A DNA stretch of 64,000 bases from Moniliella sp. 'wahieum' (Eukaryota; Basidiomycota; Moniliellomycetes; Moniliellales; Moniliellaceae): the NCBI GenBank assembly GCA_003971905.1, contig RSEE01000034.1, forward strand, positions 372,001-436,000. The letters are read 5' to 3'. Below are positions 1-10,963 of this stretch, in pieces. Each line of letters opens with the position of its first letter. Position 1 is the stretch's first letter. Position numbers and translations under genes: made by a program. Under the pieces are notes generated by a model that was given only the letters and a program-made list of their open reading frames with translations, was not told the origin of the DNA and made no database searches.

Positions 1-115
1 CCGCGGCCTCCTCGATCATTGCGAACGAATTAGATGCCAATCCCAGTGTCGGAGCCCGGCCACACTGTCAACCGCTCTTACCAACTTACCGCTTCCCTAC
101 GCCCGCCTGCGCACC

Positions 116-1584
116 ATGACCTCCTATTCGCCCACCGACTCTCACAGGGACGTGACTGTAAGTGGGATTCCTTTCCATCTCCTCGGCCCCCAGAGATGCA
201 TGATGAATGATGCATTACTGATGCATGATCATGCATGCCTCATCTGCATCAGAACAAATGGCTAACTTGAGCGGTGGACTATGCCCATCCAGATCCCCAG
301 CAATTTACCGCCAAGGTCATTTGCCACGCCCTCTTGGGACCATTCGCGCGATCCTTCTCAACCGGCTCCAACATATTACGCGGCTCTGGCATTTCATCGG
401 TACGTTGGTAATGCAATCGATTTTGGAACGCCCCCTGTATGGCGGCGATGGAGATGATTGATGGGCCGCGGCTGGCGTGGGCGAGATACCTGGGCTTACG
501 ATGCATTGCGCCCATGCGTGTGTTTCAGGCTGTATGTCGGTGCATCGCAGCTCAGGCCGGAGGTGTGTTTGCGGCGCTCGTGTCTCGCTCACGCCGCCGG
601 GGCGTGCGCTGGGGATTCGATCTTGGAAAGCTGCCGGTGCCCTTTTTCACGCGTGTCTGCTGACTCTCCGACTACGTATGATTCACACACATATTATTTC
701 TGGCTGCTTTCAACACTCCATCCATTCTTCGGGTGTGGCTGCCCGACACGTATACGGGTGCACTTGTTGCTTGCTTGTCCTTTCAGTCAATCCACATGCT
801 GCCGCGCGAGACGGATGGAGAGTGGAGTACATCTACTCCCCGTACCCATGGGTTTGCCAACCCCCCGGCCCCCACCACAACCGCTCCCTCGGTACCCGGC
901 CCAACCGCCACGGCTTCCTCCCCTTTCTTCCCGGCCGACTCGATGCCTGCACCTCCGCCGCCGGCCCCGTTGAGCCACGGAGGCATGTACTATCCACCTC
1001 CTCTTGATTATCCTGCGCCCCCTGGCCGGTCAGCCGAACGTGCGGAGGGCGGCCTGGTGGGCTATGCCCACTACCCTGACTTGTCTGCCCCCCATGGGTA
1101 TGCGTCCCCTGGTCTGGGGGGGGGGAGCGGATGCGGGATTCTTACTTGCCTCCGGCCCGGCTCCCAGATCCTCCTTTCTTCGAAGGAGGCTCGTCAATGG
1201 TGCCTGCGCTGCCTGGCCCCAAAGCGGCCCAAAGCCAAGATTGATGGGGCGGCACGCAAGCGAATTTGCCAGTACGCTGAGCTGCACCCGGACATGCGCC
1301 AAGCCGATGTGGCAGCTGTGTTTAATGTCGAGCGCTCGACGGTTAGCAAGATTGTGAAGCAAAAGCACAAGTGGTTGGCCATCCCAGACGATGGTCCTGA
1401 GCTCCGCTCCCCCTCTTTGCCCGTTCGTGGCAAGCGAGCTTCGCCGCCCGGATCCAGGAGCTCCACCACCTCCTCGCTTGCCTCGCCTCAGACTCGCACT
1501 TCCCTCGAGACCACCCTCTACCCGGATCCGCGCGGCTTGCCAGGCTCCGCCTTAGGTCTCTCCTTGGCGCCGGCGCCAGAGTGA
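116..1584 (+). CDS. CENP-B/Psq-type helix-turn-helix DNA-binding protein
   Basis: Probable nuclear DNA-binding protein. A short first exon (116-157, M-T-S-Y-S-P-T-D...) ends at a GTAAGT donor; the second starts after TTTCAG at 787 and stays in phase to the TGA at 1582-1584. The second half holds the only recognisable domain, about residues 160-215: a basic stretch (KRPKAKIDGAARKRICQYA), then ADVAAVFNVERSTVSKIVKQ, the pattern of a CENP-B N-terminal/Pogo-like HTH as in fungal ARS-binding proteins. The flanks are Pro/Ser-rich and disordered. No DDE transposase domain follows, so it looks like a host regulator and not a transposon. The 629-bp intron is far longer than others here. A ten-G run at 1116-1125 probably shifts the frame: between it and the HTH an alternative frame reads more like protein (YLPPARLPDPPFFEGGSS). 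The HTH call is firm; exon 1 and the linker are less so. Confidence 0.62.
158..786 (+). other. Long intron of the HTH gene
   Basis: Inferred 629-bp intron with GTAAGT donor and TTTCAG acceptor. Positions 196-239 are dense in overlapping ATGCAT/TGATCA palindromes, the same motif found in spacers elsewhere in the window. No coding sequence was recognised. It could instead be 5' flanking DNA if the true start lies in exon 2. Confidence 0.4.
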
Positions 1585-2307
1585 GGCATGCCTTCCTCTT
1601 TCCCTTTTCCCGTCCTCTTCCCGTTCTCCTTCTCCACCCCCCCCCCTTCACGCTTCACTCTGCTTTCCCTTTCTGTTTTGTCTCGTCTTTGGCCCTTGTG
1701 TTTTCCTTGGCCCTGGCCCTTGCTTTCTGCCTTGGCTTTTATTTGTTTACCGTCCAGCCACCGTCCCAGGCCTCAGCGTCCTCCGGTCTCGATGTCCAGT
1801 CCACTTGGTCCCCCGCCTATCCTCGCTGTCGCGCTTCTTTTTGAACCCGCTTATTGCAAGTTGTTCCAGCGCACGCGCTGGGCGTAGCTTGTACACGTTA
1901 TGGCATTCAATTATTGTATACTTGGTGCAACTGCCGGTGTGAGATGCAGACTGGGCCACGATGCGTTACCCTGTCCGTTCACCCCATTCACTCCGTCTCG
2001 GCTGCCTCGATTCGGCAGTGGTGGATGAGAGCCACATGATGGCCTATAGTGGAGGAGAAGGTAGGTTGGGTAGGAAAGGAATGGCAAGTGGACAACCTGC
2101 GCGAGGCGTCCAAGGCCAAAGCGCGCACAGCACCACACGTAAGGTCGACGGATTGGCACGGCGCATGCGCCCAGACACAGGACACAGACCATAAGCTGGT
2201 GGCTGGAGGTGTGGCAAAGCGGTTGGGCCTCCTGTCCAAGGCGCGCAGCCGAAGGAGCAGAGGCGGAGCAGAGGCAGCGGCAGGACGCCACGGGGCCCTG
2301 GGTGGGT

Positions 2308-2320
2308 GCTGAGGCTCAGC
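2308..2320. promoter_or_regulatory. GCTGAG-G-CTCAGC near-palindrome upstream of annexin
   Basis: Inverted repeat of 6-bp arms with one central base, 428 bp before the annexin ATG. The same motif, or its 12-bp form without the central base, lies upstream of SCC3, CMR1/MAS1 and the Pumilio gene, which suggests a transcription-factor site. The factor is unknown. Confidence 0.4.
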
Positions 2321-2388
2321 TGGGCCCGTAGCGCGCAGCATGCCAAGCCAGCCAAGCCCAGCGCTAGCAGCTGGCCAGCAGGCGCAGT

Positions 2389-2396
2389 GTATAAAG
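2389..2396 (+). promoter_or_regulatory. TATA-like box upstream of annexin
   Basis: GTATAAAG in otherwise GC-rich DNA about 355 bp before the annexin start codon. Assignment rests on sequence alone. Confidence 0.35.
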
Positions 2397-2747
2397 CTAG
2401 ACGCTCTAACACCGGCTGACATCGGCACTGCAAGGCACCGGCTGCACCTGGCACCAGCACCGCCCCCGACCCCCGCCGCACTGCAGCAACACTGCTGCCA
2501 TGCTGCCTGCTGCGCAGCGCAATGCTGCCGTGGACGACTGCCGCCGTGCCTGCCCCGTCCCGCCAATGCGCTGGCGATGCGCTTCCGCCCACGGCGGTCC
2601 GTGCACGTCGCGGCACCATCCATCAATAAGCTTCAGCTTCATCCCCACGCGCCATCTATCCCATATGGTGCCACAATAAAGGCCCCCGCCCTCCCTTGTG
2701 CTATCGTCCGCTCCTCCACGCCCCCCCCGCTCAACGTTCAGTGCCTC

Positions 2748-4052
2748 ATGTCTGGCTACTACGGCGGCAACAGCGGCTCTATCCGCCCTCCGGCTACCCC
2801 GGCTCCTACGGCCCTCCCTCGGGCCCCCCGCCGCCCACCAGTCCTTCCACCCAGGCCCAGCCTATGGCGCGCCCCCTGGCCCGCCCCAGCAAGCATACGG
2901 CGCTCCCCCTGGTCCCCCCCCCGCACGGTACGCGCTCCCCCTGCCCCCCGCGCACGGGTACGGTGCGCCTCCCGGCCCCCGCAAGGGTACGGCGGCGGAT
3001 ACGGGGCCCGCCCCCGGCCCACGCACCCGCACCGGGTGCGGGAGGGTACTTCTTTTTCGGTGTTGCGGTCCCGCCGCCGCCGCCGAATGCGCCGCTGCCG
3101 GCGATGCAGGGCGCCGATGTGAATGGGCGTGTGGAGCGGATCTACAAGGCAATGCGTGGGTTTGGCACGGACGATGACACGTTGATTCGGGAACTGTGCT
3201 CGGTGCACGACCCCTTTTTGGTGGATGCGGTGCGGCATGGCTACAAGCAGATCAAGGGCAAGGATCTGATGAAGGCGGTCGAGGGCGATGTGAGCGGCTG
3301 GTACGAGGCGGTGCTGCGCTGGCAAGTGTACGGCCCGGTGATGGGCGATGTCATCTCTACCGCGCTATGGACGGCGCAGGTACCGATGATGAGGCTTTGA
3401 CGGAGATCCTGATTGGTCGCTCGAACGGGGAGATGCATCTGCTAAAAACGGCGTACCAAGCTACGTTTGGCAAGTCGCTCGAGGCGGCTGTGCTGGGCGA
3501 GCTTTCGTTCAAGACGAAGCGCATGTTTACCCAAGCGTTGGCCGGCGCGCGGCAAGAGAATGTACCAGTGGTGCCGCACCAGGTGGAGGAGGACGTGAAG
3601 CACCTCTATGCGGCCATGCGAGGCGGTGGGACGGAGGAGGATACCATTACTTCCATCCTCATGTCCCGCAGCAATGAGCAGCTGGTTGCGATTGCCCAGT
3701 GCTATCGTCATCACCACCACAAAACCCTTTCGGCTGCCCCGAGGGGGACCTGAGTGGTCACATGGAATCCGCACTGCTCTACCTCGTTCGCGGTGCCGAG
3801 GACCCGATGGGCGCGGCTGGCTTTGGGGTGCAACGTGACGTGCGTCTTATCTATGAGGCAATGGACGACGCTGGGACAAAGGATCGGGCGTTGGTACGGC
3901 GCGTGTGCCGCGCGTCATGGAACCACGGCCGGTTCCAGGCGATCAAGAATGTTTACCAACAGATCCACCATCAAAGCCTAGCCACCCGCATCAAGCGCGA
4001 GACGACGGGCAACTATGAAAAGTCACTCGTAACAGTCGTTGAGACCGCTTGA
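2748..4052 (+). CDS. Annexin with Gly/Pro/Tyr-rich N-terminus
   Basis: Calcium-dependent phospholipid-binding protein. The ATG at 2748 begins MSGYYGGNSGS, followed by a low-complexity region of YGAPPGPP-type repeats like the tails of annexin VII/XI. Four annexin repeats follow, each with the type II calcium loop G-x-G-T or its variant: GFGTDDDTL, GAGTDDEAL, GGGTEEDTI and DAGTKDRAL. The end is NYEKSLVTVVETA before TGA 4050-4052. The reading frame is broken several times: in the Pro/Gly tail, near 3353 between repeats 1 and 2, and near 3738 before repeat 4. Around 3353 a single extra base restores the expected D-V-D-L-Y-R-A-M-D. Because the coding content on both sides is well conserved, sequence error is more likely than decay. 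The annexin identity is certain; the exact N-terminal sequence is not. Confidence 0.85.
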
Positions 4053-4279
4053 AGTCGGATGTTCGGCTGGGCGGCCAACTACCCCATGTCTGAATGAAAT
4101 ACCATCTTCATCCCTCTTGTACCTCATGGCGTTCGAAGCGCAAATCATGTCATGCGATCAAGTTGCAGTGAAGGAGATGAGGTTTAGGTTGGTTGAGGCT
4201 GACAGGTTACACCGGTTACAGGGGTTACAGCTCAGGAGGAGAAATGGGGTACTGCTGCCATTTTTGGACGTCGAAAGAG

Positions 4280-5627
4280 TTAGGTGAACAGCTTTCTAGC
4301 CTGGTTGGCAGTAAGTCGCTGACTCGCGCTCAACCTAGTGCAGTGGTCAATCGTTTCAACCTGGTTCTGGACCAAGGGGTTGGTCAGTAGGGCTTGGGCC
4401 AGAGGCAAGCGTTCCACAAGGGGCTTGGGGGCACCGCGGGTAAAGGGCAGACGATCCAGAGGGGGCTGGAACGTCGCTCCCTCTGGCCATTCCTCCACCG
4501 AGCTGGGCAGGCCCTTGAGGGAAAAGATGCTGCCGGCTAGGGGGATGTCGCTGGCAACCTCGGTAGGGAAAAGGTCCAAGCGCAGCACTCGTTCCCCAAA
4601 CACCGGTTCGCGCTTCTTGGGGGCTTTCATCCAGGGAGGAAGGCCTTGGCCAAAGAGCCCTCCCGGTGGAGGTCCAAGTGAAGCGCCTTGCCCGTTTCGC
4701 CAATCCTCCTCGCTGTCCGAGTCCTCGGCCCAACGCGGGGGCAGCGGGGGATCGGTCCGTTTAAAAGCAGTGTAGAACATCGCCACCACACAGCCCGCCG
4801 CCCAGATATCAATCATGCACGGGTCGTAGCCATCGGTGGGGGCAAAAAGAAGCTCGGGAGCACGGAAGGAAGCCGTACCGACCTGGGCGGTGTGACAGCG
4901 TCCGGTCATAGCCTTGCCCGCTCCCTCGGCCAAGTCGACCGCTGTGCCAAAATCAATAATCTTGAGCGTGGCCTGGTGCACGTCCTTACTCCCCTCGTCA
5001 AAAGCGAGCATAAGATTGCTGGGCTTAATGTCCCGATGGGCAATGTGCAGATCGTCATGCAAATAGGCCAGGCCGGAAAAGAGCTGCTGCCCGATTCGCT
5101 GCACAAAGGCAACGTACCGCTCTTGCTGCTCGGAAGACGCATCAGTGCCAGGCTTGTCCCCCAACCCGGCCGTCGGGGTTAAAGAAGCAGGGACAAACCA
5201 TGCATCATCCAGGAGTGTAGCAAGCTCGACATCGTACCACCCCATCAAGAGCGACACGTTCGTGGTCAAAATGTCTTCTTGCACCTCGGCGGCAGCCAGA
5301 AGACGAGGGACCTGGGAAGAGACAGATGGTGTTAGTAGGTCCAGGTGGCCAACCAGAAACACGTACATAAGGATTGTCCATCCTCTTGAGCAGCCGCAGC
5401 TCAAGCATCACGTCGTGCGGCGCGACTTGGTCCTCGATTGTCACTCGCTTAACGCAGAAGGTACGAGCAGCCACCGCAGCGCCGAATGCAGGGACGAGAG
5501 CCTGACCGTCCAAACGGTAGGCAACGGACGTGCGCCCACGACCGCCTCGAACGAGCGAGGTGGCGTTGAGTACACTCGGCAGCTCCGATGGCTGAGCCAC
5601 GTCGGGTGCCGAGTAGAGCAAGGCCAT
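4280..5627 (-). CDS. CAK-like protein kinase (CMGC-related)
   Basis: Serine/threonine kinase. Two exons are joined by a 55-bp intron (5366-5312) with GTACGT donor, ACTAAC branch point and CCCAG acceptor. Exon 1 has a degenerate glycine loop (RGGRGRTSVAY) and the ATP-site lysine in CVKRV, with a helix-C glutamate in MLELRLLKRMDNPY. Exon 2 carries the catalytic loop HRDIKPSNLML, the metal-binding DFGTA and the P+1 region APELLF. The long insert before the catalytic loop, the PHDVMLELRLL stretch and the long C-lobe insertions resemble Cdk-activating kinases of the Cak1/Csk1 kind; that subfamily is inferred. The start MALLYSAPDV (5627) was preferred to an upstream in-frame Met at 5684 because the extra residues look unrelated to a kinase. 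The gene ends about 230 bp from the convergent annexin gene and reads without breaks. Confidence 0.72.
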
Positions 5628-5967
5628 GGCGGGGATGGTGGTGTTTTGAACTTCAACCCACAGTCTTGTGATCAATTGGCCCACCCAAAATCTATTTCCG
5701 GCCGTCTAATTCCGAACGTCTCACTGCCACCACCACCTTCGCGCACGGGCGCCTCCTGGCTACCCCGCTTGGAAAAAGGCCCGACAGGCGACCCCCCCCG
5801 TCGACGGCCAGGTCCGATGGCAAGGGGTAGAATAGAAATCAGAAGCTATGCATACAACCTAACCACAAGCGGGCTGCATCCACATATATTGATCGGGACG
5901 AAGAGAACACGGATCGGTTTGCCTCTCGGAACCTGTGGTGGGCGGGCAAGCCATAGTCCAAGTTCCT

Positions 5968-7105
5968 TTACCAGCCTCGCCCGGCCAACCGCCCGCCGGG
6001 CATCTTGGAGTCAATCGTGAGCCCCACCATGGCCGTAACGTTTTCCGAGATCTTTGCGAGCATCTCTGGGTTGTCCCAGTGCGTGACGGCGGCGACAATG
6101 GCCTTGGCGCGCTCCCGAGGGTCCCCCTCAGCGGCAAACACGCCCGATCCGACAAACACGCCGTCCGCCCCGAGCGTGCGCAGCAGCGCCGCATCGGCAG
6201 GCGTAGCGATGCCACCAGCGGCAAAGTTGACAACGGGCAGACGCTTGAGCCGCGCCGTTTCTTTGAGCAAGTGGTAAGGCGCAGAAATATCCTTGGCATA
6301 CGCATACAGTTCTTCGTCGCTCATGCTTGCCACTTTGCGAATCTCGGCCTGGACCGTGCGCATGTGTCCCACCGCCTCGACCACATTGCCCGTGCCTGCC
6401 TCGCCCTTGGTGCGGATCATGGCGGCGCCCTCGCTGATTCGACGCAGCGCTTCGCCCAAGTTGCGGCAGCCACAGACAAAGGGGACCTTGAATGGATGCT
6501 TGTTGATGTGATGCTCATTGTCGGCCGGCGTCAACACCTCCGACTCGTCAATGTAGTCCACATTGATCGCTTGCAGAATTTGAGCCTCGACCTGGCCGCG
6601 TTCGTTCGAGTCAGCAGGTGCTGAGAACAGGGGTGGGTATAGGGGACAGGAAAGGGGTTCGCACAATGTGGCCGATACGGCACTTGGCCATGACGGGGAT
6701 GCTGACTGCATCGATAATCTCCTTGATCATCTTGGGGTCCGACATGCGCGCCACGCCGCCCTCGACACGAATGTCGGCAGGAACGCGCTCGAGCGCCATG
6801 ACGGCCGCCGCGCCCGCCTCCTCAGCAATACGCGCTTGCTCGGGGTTGGTCACATCCTGCATCCGCAGTCAGCACCAAGATCAGGACCAGGAGGAGCACC
6901 CACAGCTCGAGGGAGGGACAATGGCGCAGGGGGAACAACGTACCATGATCACACCGCCTTTCAGCATCTGGGCCAGACCGCTCTTGACGCCAAAGGTGCC
7001 GACGTTGGAGCCCTCGGTGCGGCCCGAGACGGAGCCGCCGGTGCGGGGCACAACGTGGGCACCAGCGTGGGTGGCGCCGACAATGATGGGGTGTTCGGAC
7101 GACAT
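5968..7105 (-). CDS. PDX1: Pyridoxal 5'-phosphate synthase, PdxS/Snz subunit
   Basis: Makes pyridoxal 5'-phosphate from ribose 5-phosphate, glyceraldehyde 3-phosphate and glutamine-derived ammonia, with the PdxT/Sno glutaminase as partner (not in this window). Three exons: 7105-6944, 6856-6665 and 6591-5968, with introns of 87 and 73 bp. Splicing gives about 325 residues and joins CRIGHI to VEAQILQA exactly as in the family. Visible family blocks are [63 protein letters not shown] with catalytic-region lysine in [27 protein letters not shown] and [12 protein letters not shown]. The N-terminus has an extra 20-30 residues of low complexity. All exons read cleanly, which contrasts with several neighbours. 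The long upstream spacer probably carries its promoter. Confidence 0.97.
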
Positions 7106-8209
7106 GGCGGCGAGAGGGGTCGGAAGGCAGCACGCAGGATGTGGAGAGCTGAGAAGGGGAGGCGTGGAAGGCGGGGTGTCGGAGGGTTTTATACAGCGGC
7201 TGGCAGGCCGCCTGAAATTGAACGTTGAATAGTGAAGCGTGGGCGGGCATGTCAGTTGTCAGTACTGCGTTACTGAGTCGGTCGGGCTCAGCGCATGTCC
7301 GGCAAGGTGGATGGCTCCCGCCGGACGAGGCGGCGCGGACTTTTGTTCCCAGACGAGGCGCAAGCACGACAGTCTGGCGGGAGGTAGGCTCGGGCGCAGT
7401 GTTGGTGCGTCATCAGCCTTACCGATCAGCCCGAGCCTCCTCCCTCGGGTTGGGGCGGGAAGCTTGACGCTTGACGCGGCAGCGGTGGCAACGTGCTCAC
7501 ACTCCTTGTCCACACGTTGCGGTCGGTGCGCCGTGCTAAATGACATTGTGATACCTCCAAGCCCCCTGCCCCCTTTGTCTTATGCGGCTACTGCCGGACC
7601 TCGCTTCTGCCGGCCTGTCCTGGGAAGCAAGCAGGCCAGCAGTTGTCCGTCCTGCCCCTTTGGTCCGCTCCCCCAAGCTCAGCTAGTCCCTCTGCTTCGG
7701 TCTTGTCGGCTGCCCCCTCCTGAAGCTAGAAGATTGAAGCTTGGCCGCGCTCACATGTCCCAGTCGCTTTTTAGCTCCAGCCGCGTCATCGTCACGCGTG
7801 ACACCGCTGCCCCTTCCACATGCCATGTTCTCCGCGCCGCGACACGGAAATAACTTTTGTCCCAGCGACAGCGCCTGCCATTGACCCTCTATCGGACCCG
7901 GGCCCAAGACCGTGTCGATGGTAGACGGAGCAAACTATATGTAGGCAGGCACATGGCCAATTGCCATGGGGAGAGGGCGTGCAGGATTGAAGAATACAAG
8001 CGAGACAATTCAACATCATAGCAGCCGTGGCAGAGCGTAGCAAGTACCCTGGAGGTTAACGGCGCTGGGGAACAGCATGGAACACGCTTGGCCCGTGAGC
8101 GAGGGGATGAAGAGGGCTGCGAGAGGGAGTAGGGGGGTAGGGGAATACCGAAGGAGAGGTGTTATACACGTCGTGTGCGGGGGAAGGGGAAGGGGGGGGA
8201 GGCCTCGCC
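7106..8209. other. Spacer upstream of PDX1 and downstream of CAF40
   Basis: About 1.1 kb of mixed composition holding the PDX1 promoter and the CAF40 3' flank. Only short, unrelated reading frames are present, and I recognise no gene in it. Confidence 0.5.
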
Positions 8210-9274
8210 CTATACGCGGTGGGCCTCCGCCAAATTGAGAAGTAGGGTGGCCAGACATCTTTTGGTGATCTGTGGATAGGTCAGCGAGGTGTTCGGGGAT
8301 CGCTGCCAAGAATGGGAAGGGGACATACATGATCATCCTTGAGCAGCTGAGAGAAGGTGGCATTCCTCAATGGAGCGGGGAGACAGGAGCGCAAGGCCTC
8401 GCGCGCACGCGGGTTGTCACTCAGGCGGAGATAGCAGCGCACAACATGCTTCAGCAGCCGAACCGAGTGGGTATCGACGATTTGCTTGGTGATGTTGCTT
8501 AGAACCTGCGCCACGGCTGAGAAACGGTCGTAGGTTTGGCACACATAAGCCAGGCCTGTGTCGTCGAGCAAAATCTTCTGGACGATAAAGATAGCAACCG
8601 TCTTACTCAGTTCAGTGCTGGTTTCCATGATGCGGAGCGAGAGCGGGATGATCTCTGTGGTGAGCAGAAACTGGATCACCTCGCTATTATCGTTCTGCTT
8701 GACCAGCGCACCAATCACCCCGAGTGAAGTGAGGCGCAGGTATTCAAACGGACGCGTCTTGCAGGTGTTCAGGAACGGGTATAGCAGCAGAGGGATCTGG
8801 GCCTGGAGAAAAAGCGGGCGAGTGTCGTTGTGAGAGGCAATGCACTGCATCAGCGCCAGCGCATTACAGACCCGGTTGGACGTTTGAGCCGTCAAGGATG
8901 GGGGCGAGAGAAGTGGGTAAACTGTGATGATCTCTTGGACCAGCGTAGGCATCACCCCTGAGAGAATGGGAAGAACGAGTTAGGATGTGATTGAAACGGG
9001 AAATACTACACGCACCATAACTATGCCAAAGCACTAGGGCCAAGTCTTCATACTGCTCGCGCTTCTTGCTGAGCTCAAGGAGGGCGTACTCGCGGGCTGC
9101 GCTGTTCCCGGGACTGCCCGAAGATGCATCAGAAGGATCCGGGCGTTGACAGAGCTGGGCGATCAAGGCGTAGACCGAGCCTTGAGCCAGCTCAGCGGAA
9201 AGAGACGGCGCACCGGGGTGGGATTTGGCGAGGGGGACGCTGCTGCCGGGTAGGTCGAGGGATTGGTACGTCAT
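8210..9274 (-). CDS. CAF40: CCR4-NOT complex subunit CAF40 (Rcd1/CNOT9)
   Basis: Armadillo-repeat subunit of the CCR4-NOT deadenylase, which recruits regulators to the NOT1 scaffold. Three exons: 9274-9016, 8957-8329 and 8269-8210, with introns of 58 and 59 bp carrying GTGCGT/GTATGT donors and a CTAAC branch point in the first. The spliced protein is 315 residues and shows the near-invariant family blocks [70 protein letters not shown] and [21 protein letters not shown]. The last small exon supplies the ending [19 protein letters not shown], matching the KRWLAQL ending of the family, and so decides the stop at 8210. The ATG at 9274 faces IWS1 across a 406-bp spacer. Confidence 0.96.
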
Positions 9275-9680
9275 GGGCAGGAGCGGGTATACAATACGGG
9301 GCGGGAGCTCAAGTGTGCGCGGGGAAGAGCATGCCCAGTCCAGGCAGCAAAGAAGCGGCGCAGACGCGTCAGATCAGGCGTGCAACACAGAGAAGCGTGG
9401 AGGCGGAGGTGCCAGAGAGGTGACCCAGGCTGAGTGAATTCGAACGAGGACGCGATGGCGAGGTGGAAATGGTCGCCCCTTGGCCTTGTGCGCTCCCCGG
9501 CCTCAAACAGGAGAAGGCGTATGCGCGCCCACTCCGCCCCTTCCCGACCCCTAATTCCGCCCCGGTTGGTTCTGCAACATTTCACCGATCGCACCTAGGG
9601 CCTAGCCACCCATCGCGCAGCCGTGCAGCAGCAACCACACCACCACCACCACCACCACCGCCATCGCCACCGCCCTCCAG
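9275..9680. promoter_or_regulatory. Divergent promoter region CAF40 / IWS1
   Basis: The 406 bp between two start codons pointing away from each other must contain both promoters. A CA-rich stretch (ACCACCACC repeats, about 9634-9660) lies just before the IWS1 ATG. No TATA box is obvious. Confidence 0.55.
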
Positions 9681-10963
9681 ATGTCGTCTCCACCACCCGT
9701 GGACACCCACGACCAGCCCACTGCATCAGATGAAGCGAACACCCTGAAGTCCCCGCCTGAGGTTCGAACTGAGGTGAAGGAGGAGGAGGACCAGCCCCAG
9801 GATCCCGAACCCGAACCTGAACTTGAACCTGAACCTGAACCGGAACCGGAACCCGTGCCGGAGCAGGAGCAGGAACAGGAGCAGGAACAGGAGCAAGAGC
9901 AGGAGCAGGAACAAGAACTAGAACAAGAGCAAGAACCGGAACAAGAACCGGAACAAGAACCGGAACAAGAACCAGAACCAGAACAAGAACAAGAACAAGA
10001 ACACGACCTAGAGCCGGAACGCGAACTAGAGGGAGAAGAGGAACTTGTCCAACCTGCTTCTGATATCGCGGTGGAGGAGTTCGACGAGGAAGACGACGAC
10101 GTGCCCATTATGACTGAGAAAGAGTGTACGTCTGAACCCCTTGGTTTTCGCTTGCGCGGCTGCTGACTCCATACCCCACCTTAGCAAGCCAGGCGCGTAT
10201 CAATGCTGCGATTGATGCAGCCGTGTCGATGAGCAAAAAGAAGACGAAGAAGCGCAAGCGCCGCGACGGGGACGACGACCTGGACAAGATTGCCGATGAC
10301 GAGGTGGACCAACTCAAGCTGGACATGATGCAAGCAGCGGACAATGACCAAGAGGCCAATGCGCAAAAGCGTCCTGCTACTGACAAATTGCGGATGCTTC
10401 CGCGCGTGGTTGCGACGCTTCAAAAGACCAACTTGCAACAGGCCATCATGGATAACAATTTGTTCGAGGCAGTGCGGAGATGGCTGGAGCCGCAGCAGGA
10501 CCGGTCGCTGCCCGCGCTCAATGTACAGCGCGAACTGTTTTCGGTGCTGTTGACGATGCAAATCGATGAGATCAGTCTCAAGATGAGTGGACTGGGCCGG
10601 ATCGTGCTCTTTTACACCATTCGCAAAAAGGTGGATCCGGAAGTGAAGCGTCGTGCCGAGCGTCTTGTCGAGCTTTGGTCTCGTCCCATCTTGAAGCGCT
10701 CCGCATCCTACCGCACCATCAGTGTCCCCCAGGCCGACGCTACGCTGGCAGACACGGATGCCGACTTGGACGCGATCCCCAAGGATGTTGATCCCACCAG
10801 GCGCAACGTCTCGATCCCGCAAAGCGTCCGAACCAACTACACCTATGCTCCGCGCAGCATGGCGAACACTAGCAAGGGCCAAGACGAGAGCCAGAACACG
10901 CGGTTGGTCAACCGCCGCCGCTTGAACGACCTCAAGTACAAGCTCAAACAGGGGAAGCGCTGA
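9681..10963 (+). CDS. IWS1: Transcription elongation factor IWS1/Spn1
   Basis: Nuclear elongation factor that works with Spt6 and RNA polymerase II. Exon 1 (9681-10125) and exon 2 (10185-10963) are separated by a 59-bp intron with GTACGT donor, CTGAC branch point and CCTTAG acceptor, giving 407 residues. Residues 40-115 are an acidic Glu-Pro/Glu-Gln repeat, then an acidic patch EEFDEEDDDVP and a basic KKKTKKRKRR signal. The C-terminal half is the TFIIS N-terminal-like domain: MLPRVVATLQKTNLQQAI, NNLFEAVRRWLEP, LPALNVQRELFSVLL and GLGRIVLFYTIRKK, ending in a long tail with NRRRLNDLKYKLKQGKR. The frame is clean. The acidic repeat is encoded by nearly perfect six-base units and is likely length-variable between strains. 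Confidence 0.95.
9805..10015 (+). repeat. Hexanucleotide coding repeat in IWS1 (Glu-Pro / Glu-Gln)
   Basis: About 210 bp of GAACCx and GAGCAG/GAACAA units encode alternating Glu-Pro and Glu-Gln. The opposite strand gives a Ser/Cys/Gly-rich open frame, which is only a shadow of this repeat. Confidence 0.85.

Larger units (their letters stand above)
1585..2747. other. Spacer between the HTH gene and the annexin gene
   Basis: The first part is pyrimidine-rich 3' flanking DNA (1600-1760). The second part is the annexin promoter region, with a TATAAA box at about 2390 and a near-palindrome GCTGAGGCTCAGC at 2308-2320. Reading frames here are short, compositionally biased and without recognisable domains. 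Confidence 0.5.

Noticed and set aside
2748-4052. Annexin as a pseudogene
   Set aside because: Four repeats keep their calcium loops and spacing, and comparable breaks occur in genes such as RPL29, so sequence error is more likely than decay.
9602-10108. Ser/Cys/Gly-rich frame on the minus strand
   Set aside because: Produced by reading the IWS1 Glu-Pro/Glu-Gln repeat backwards.
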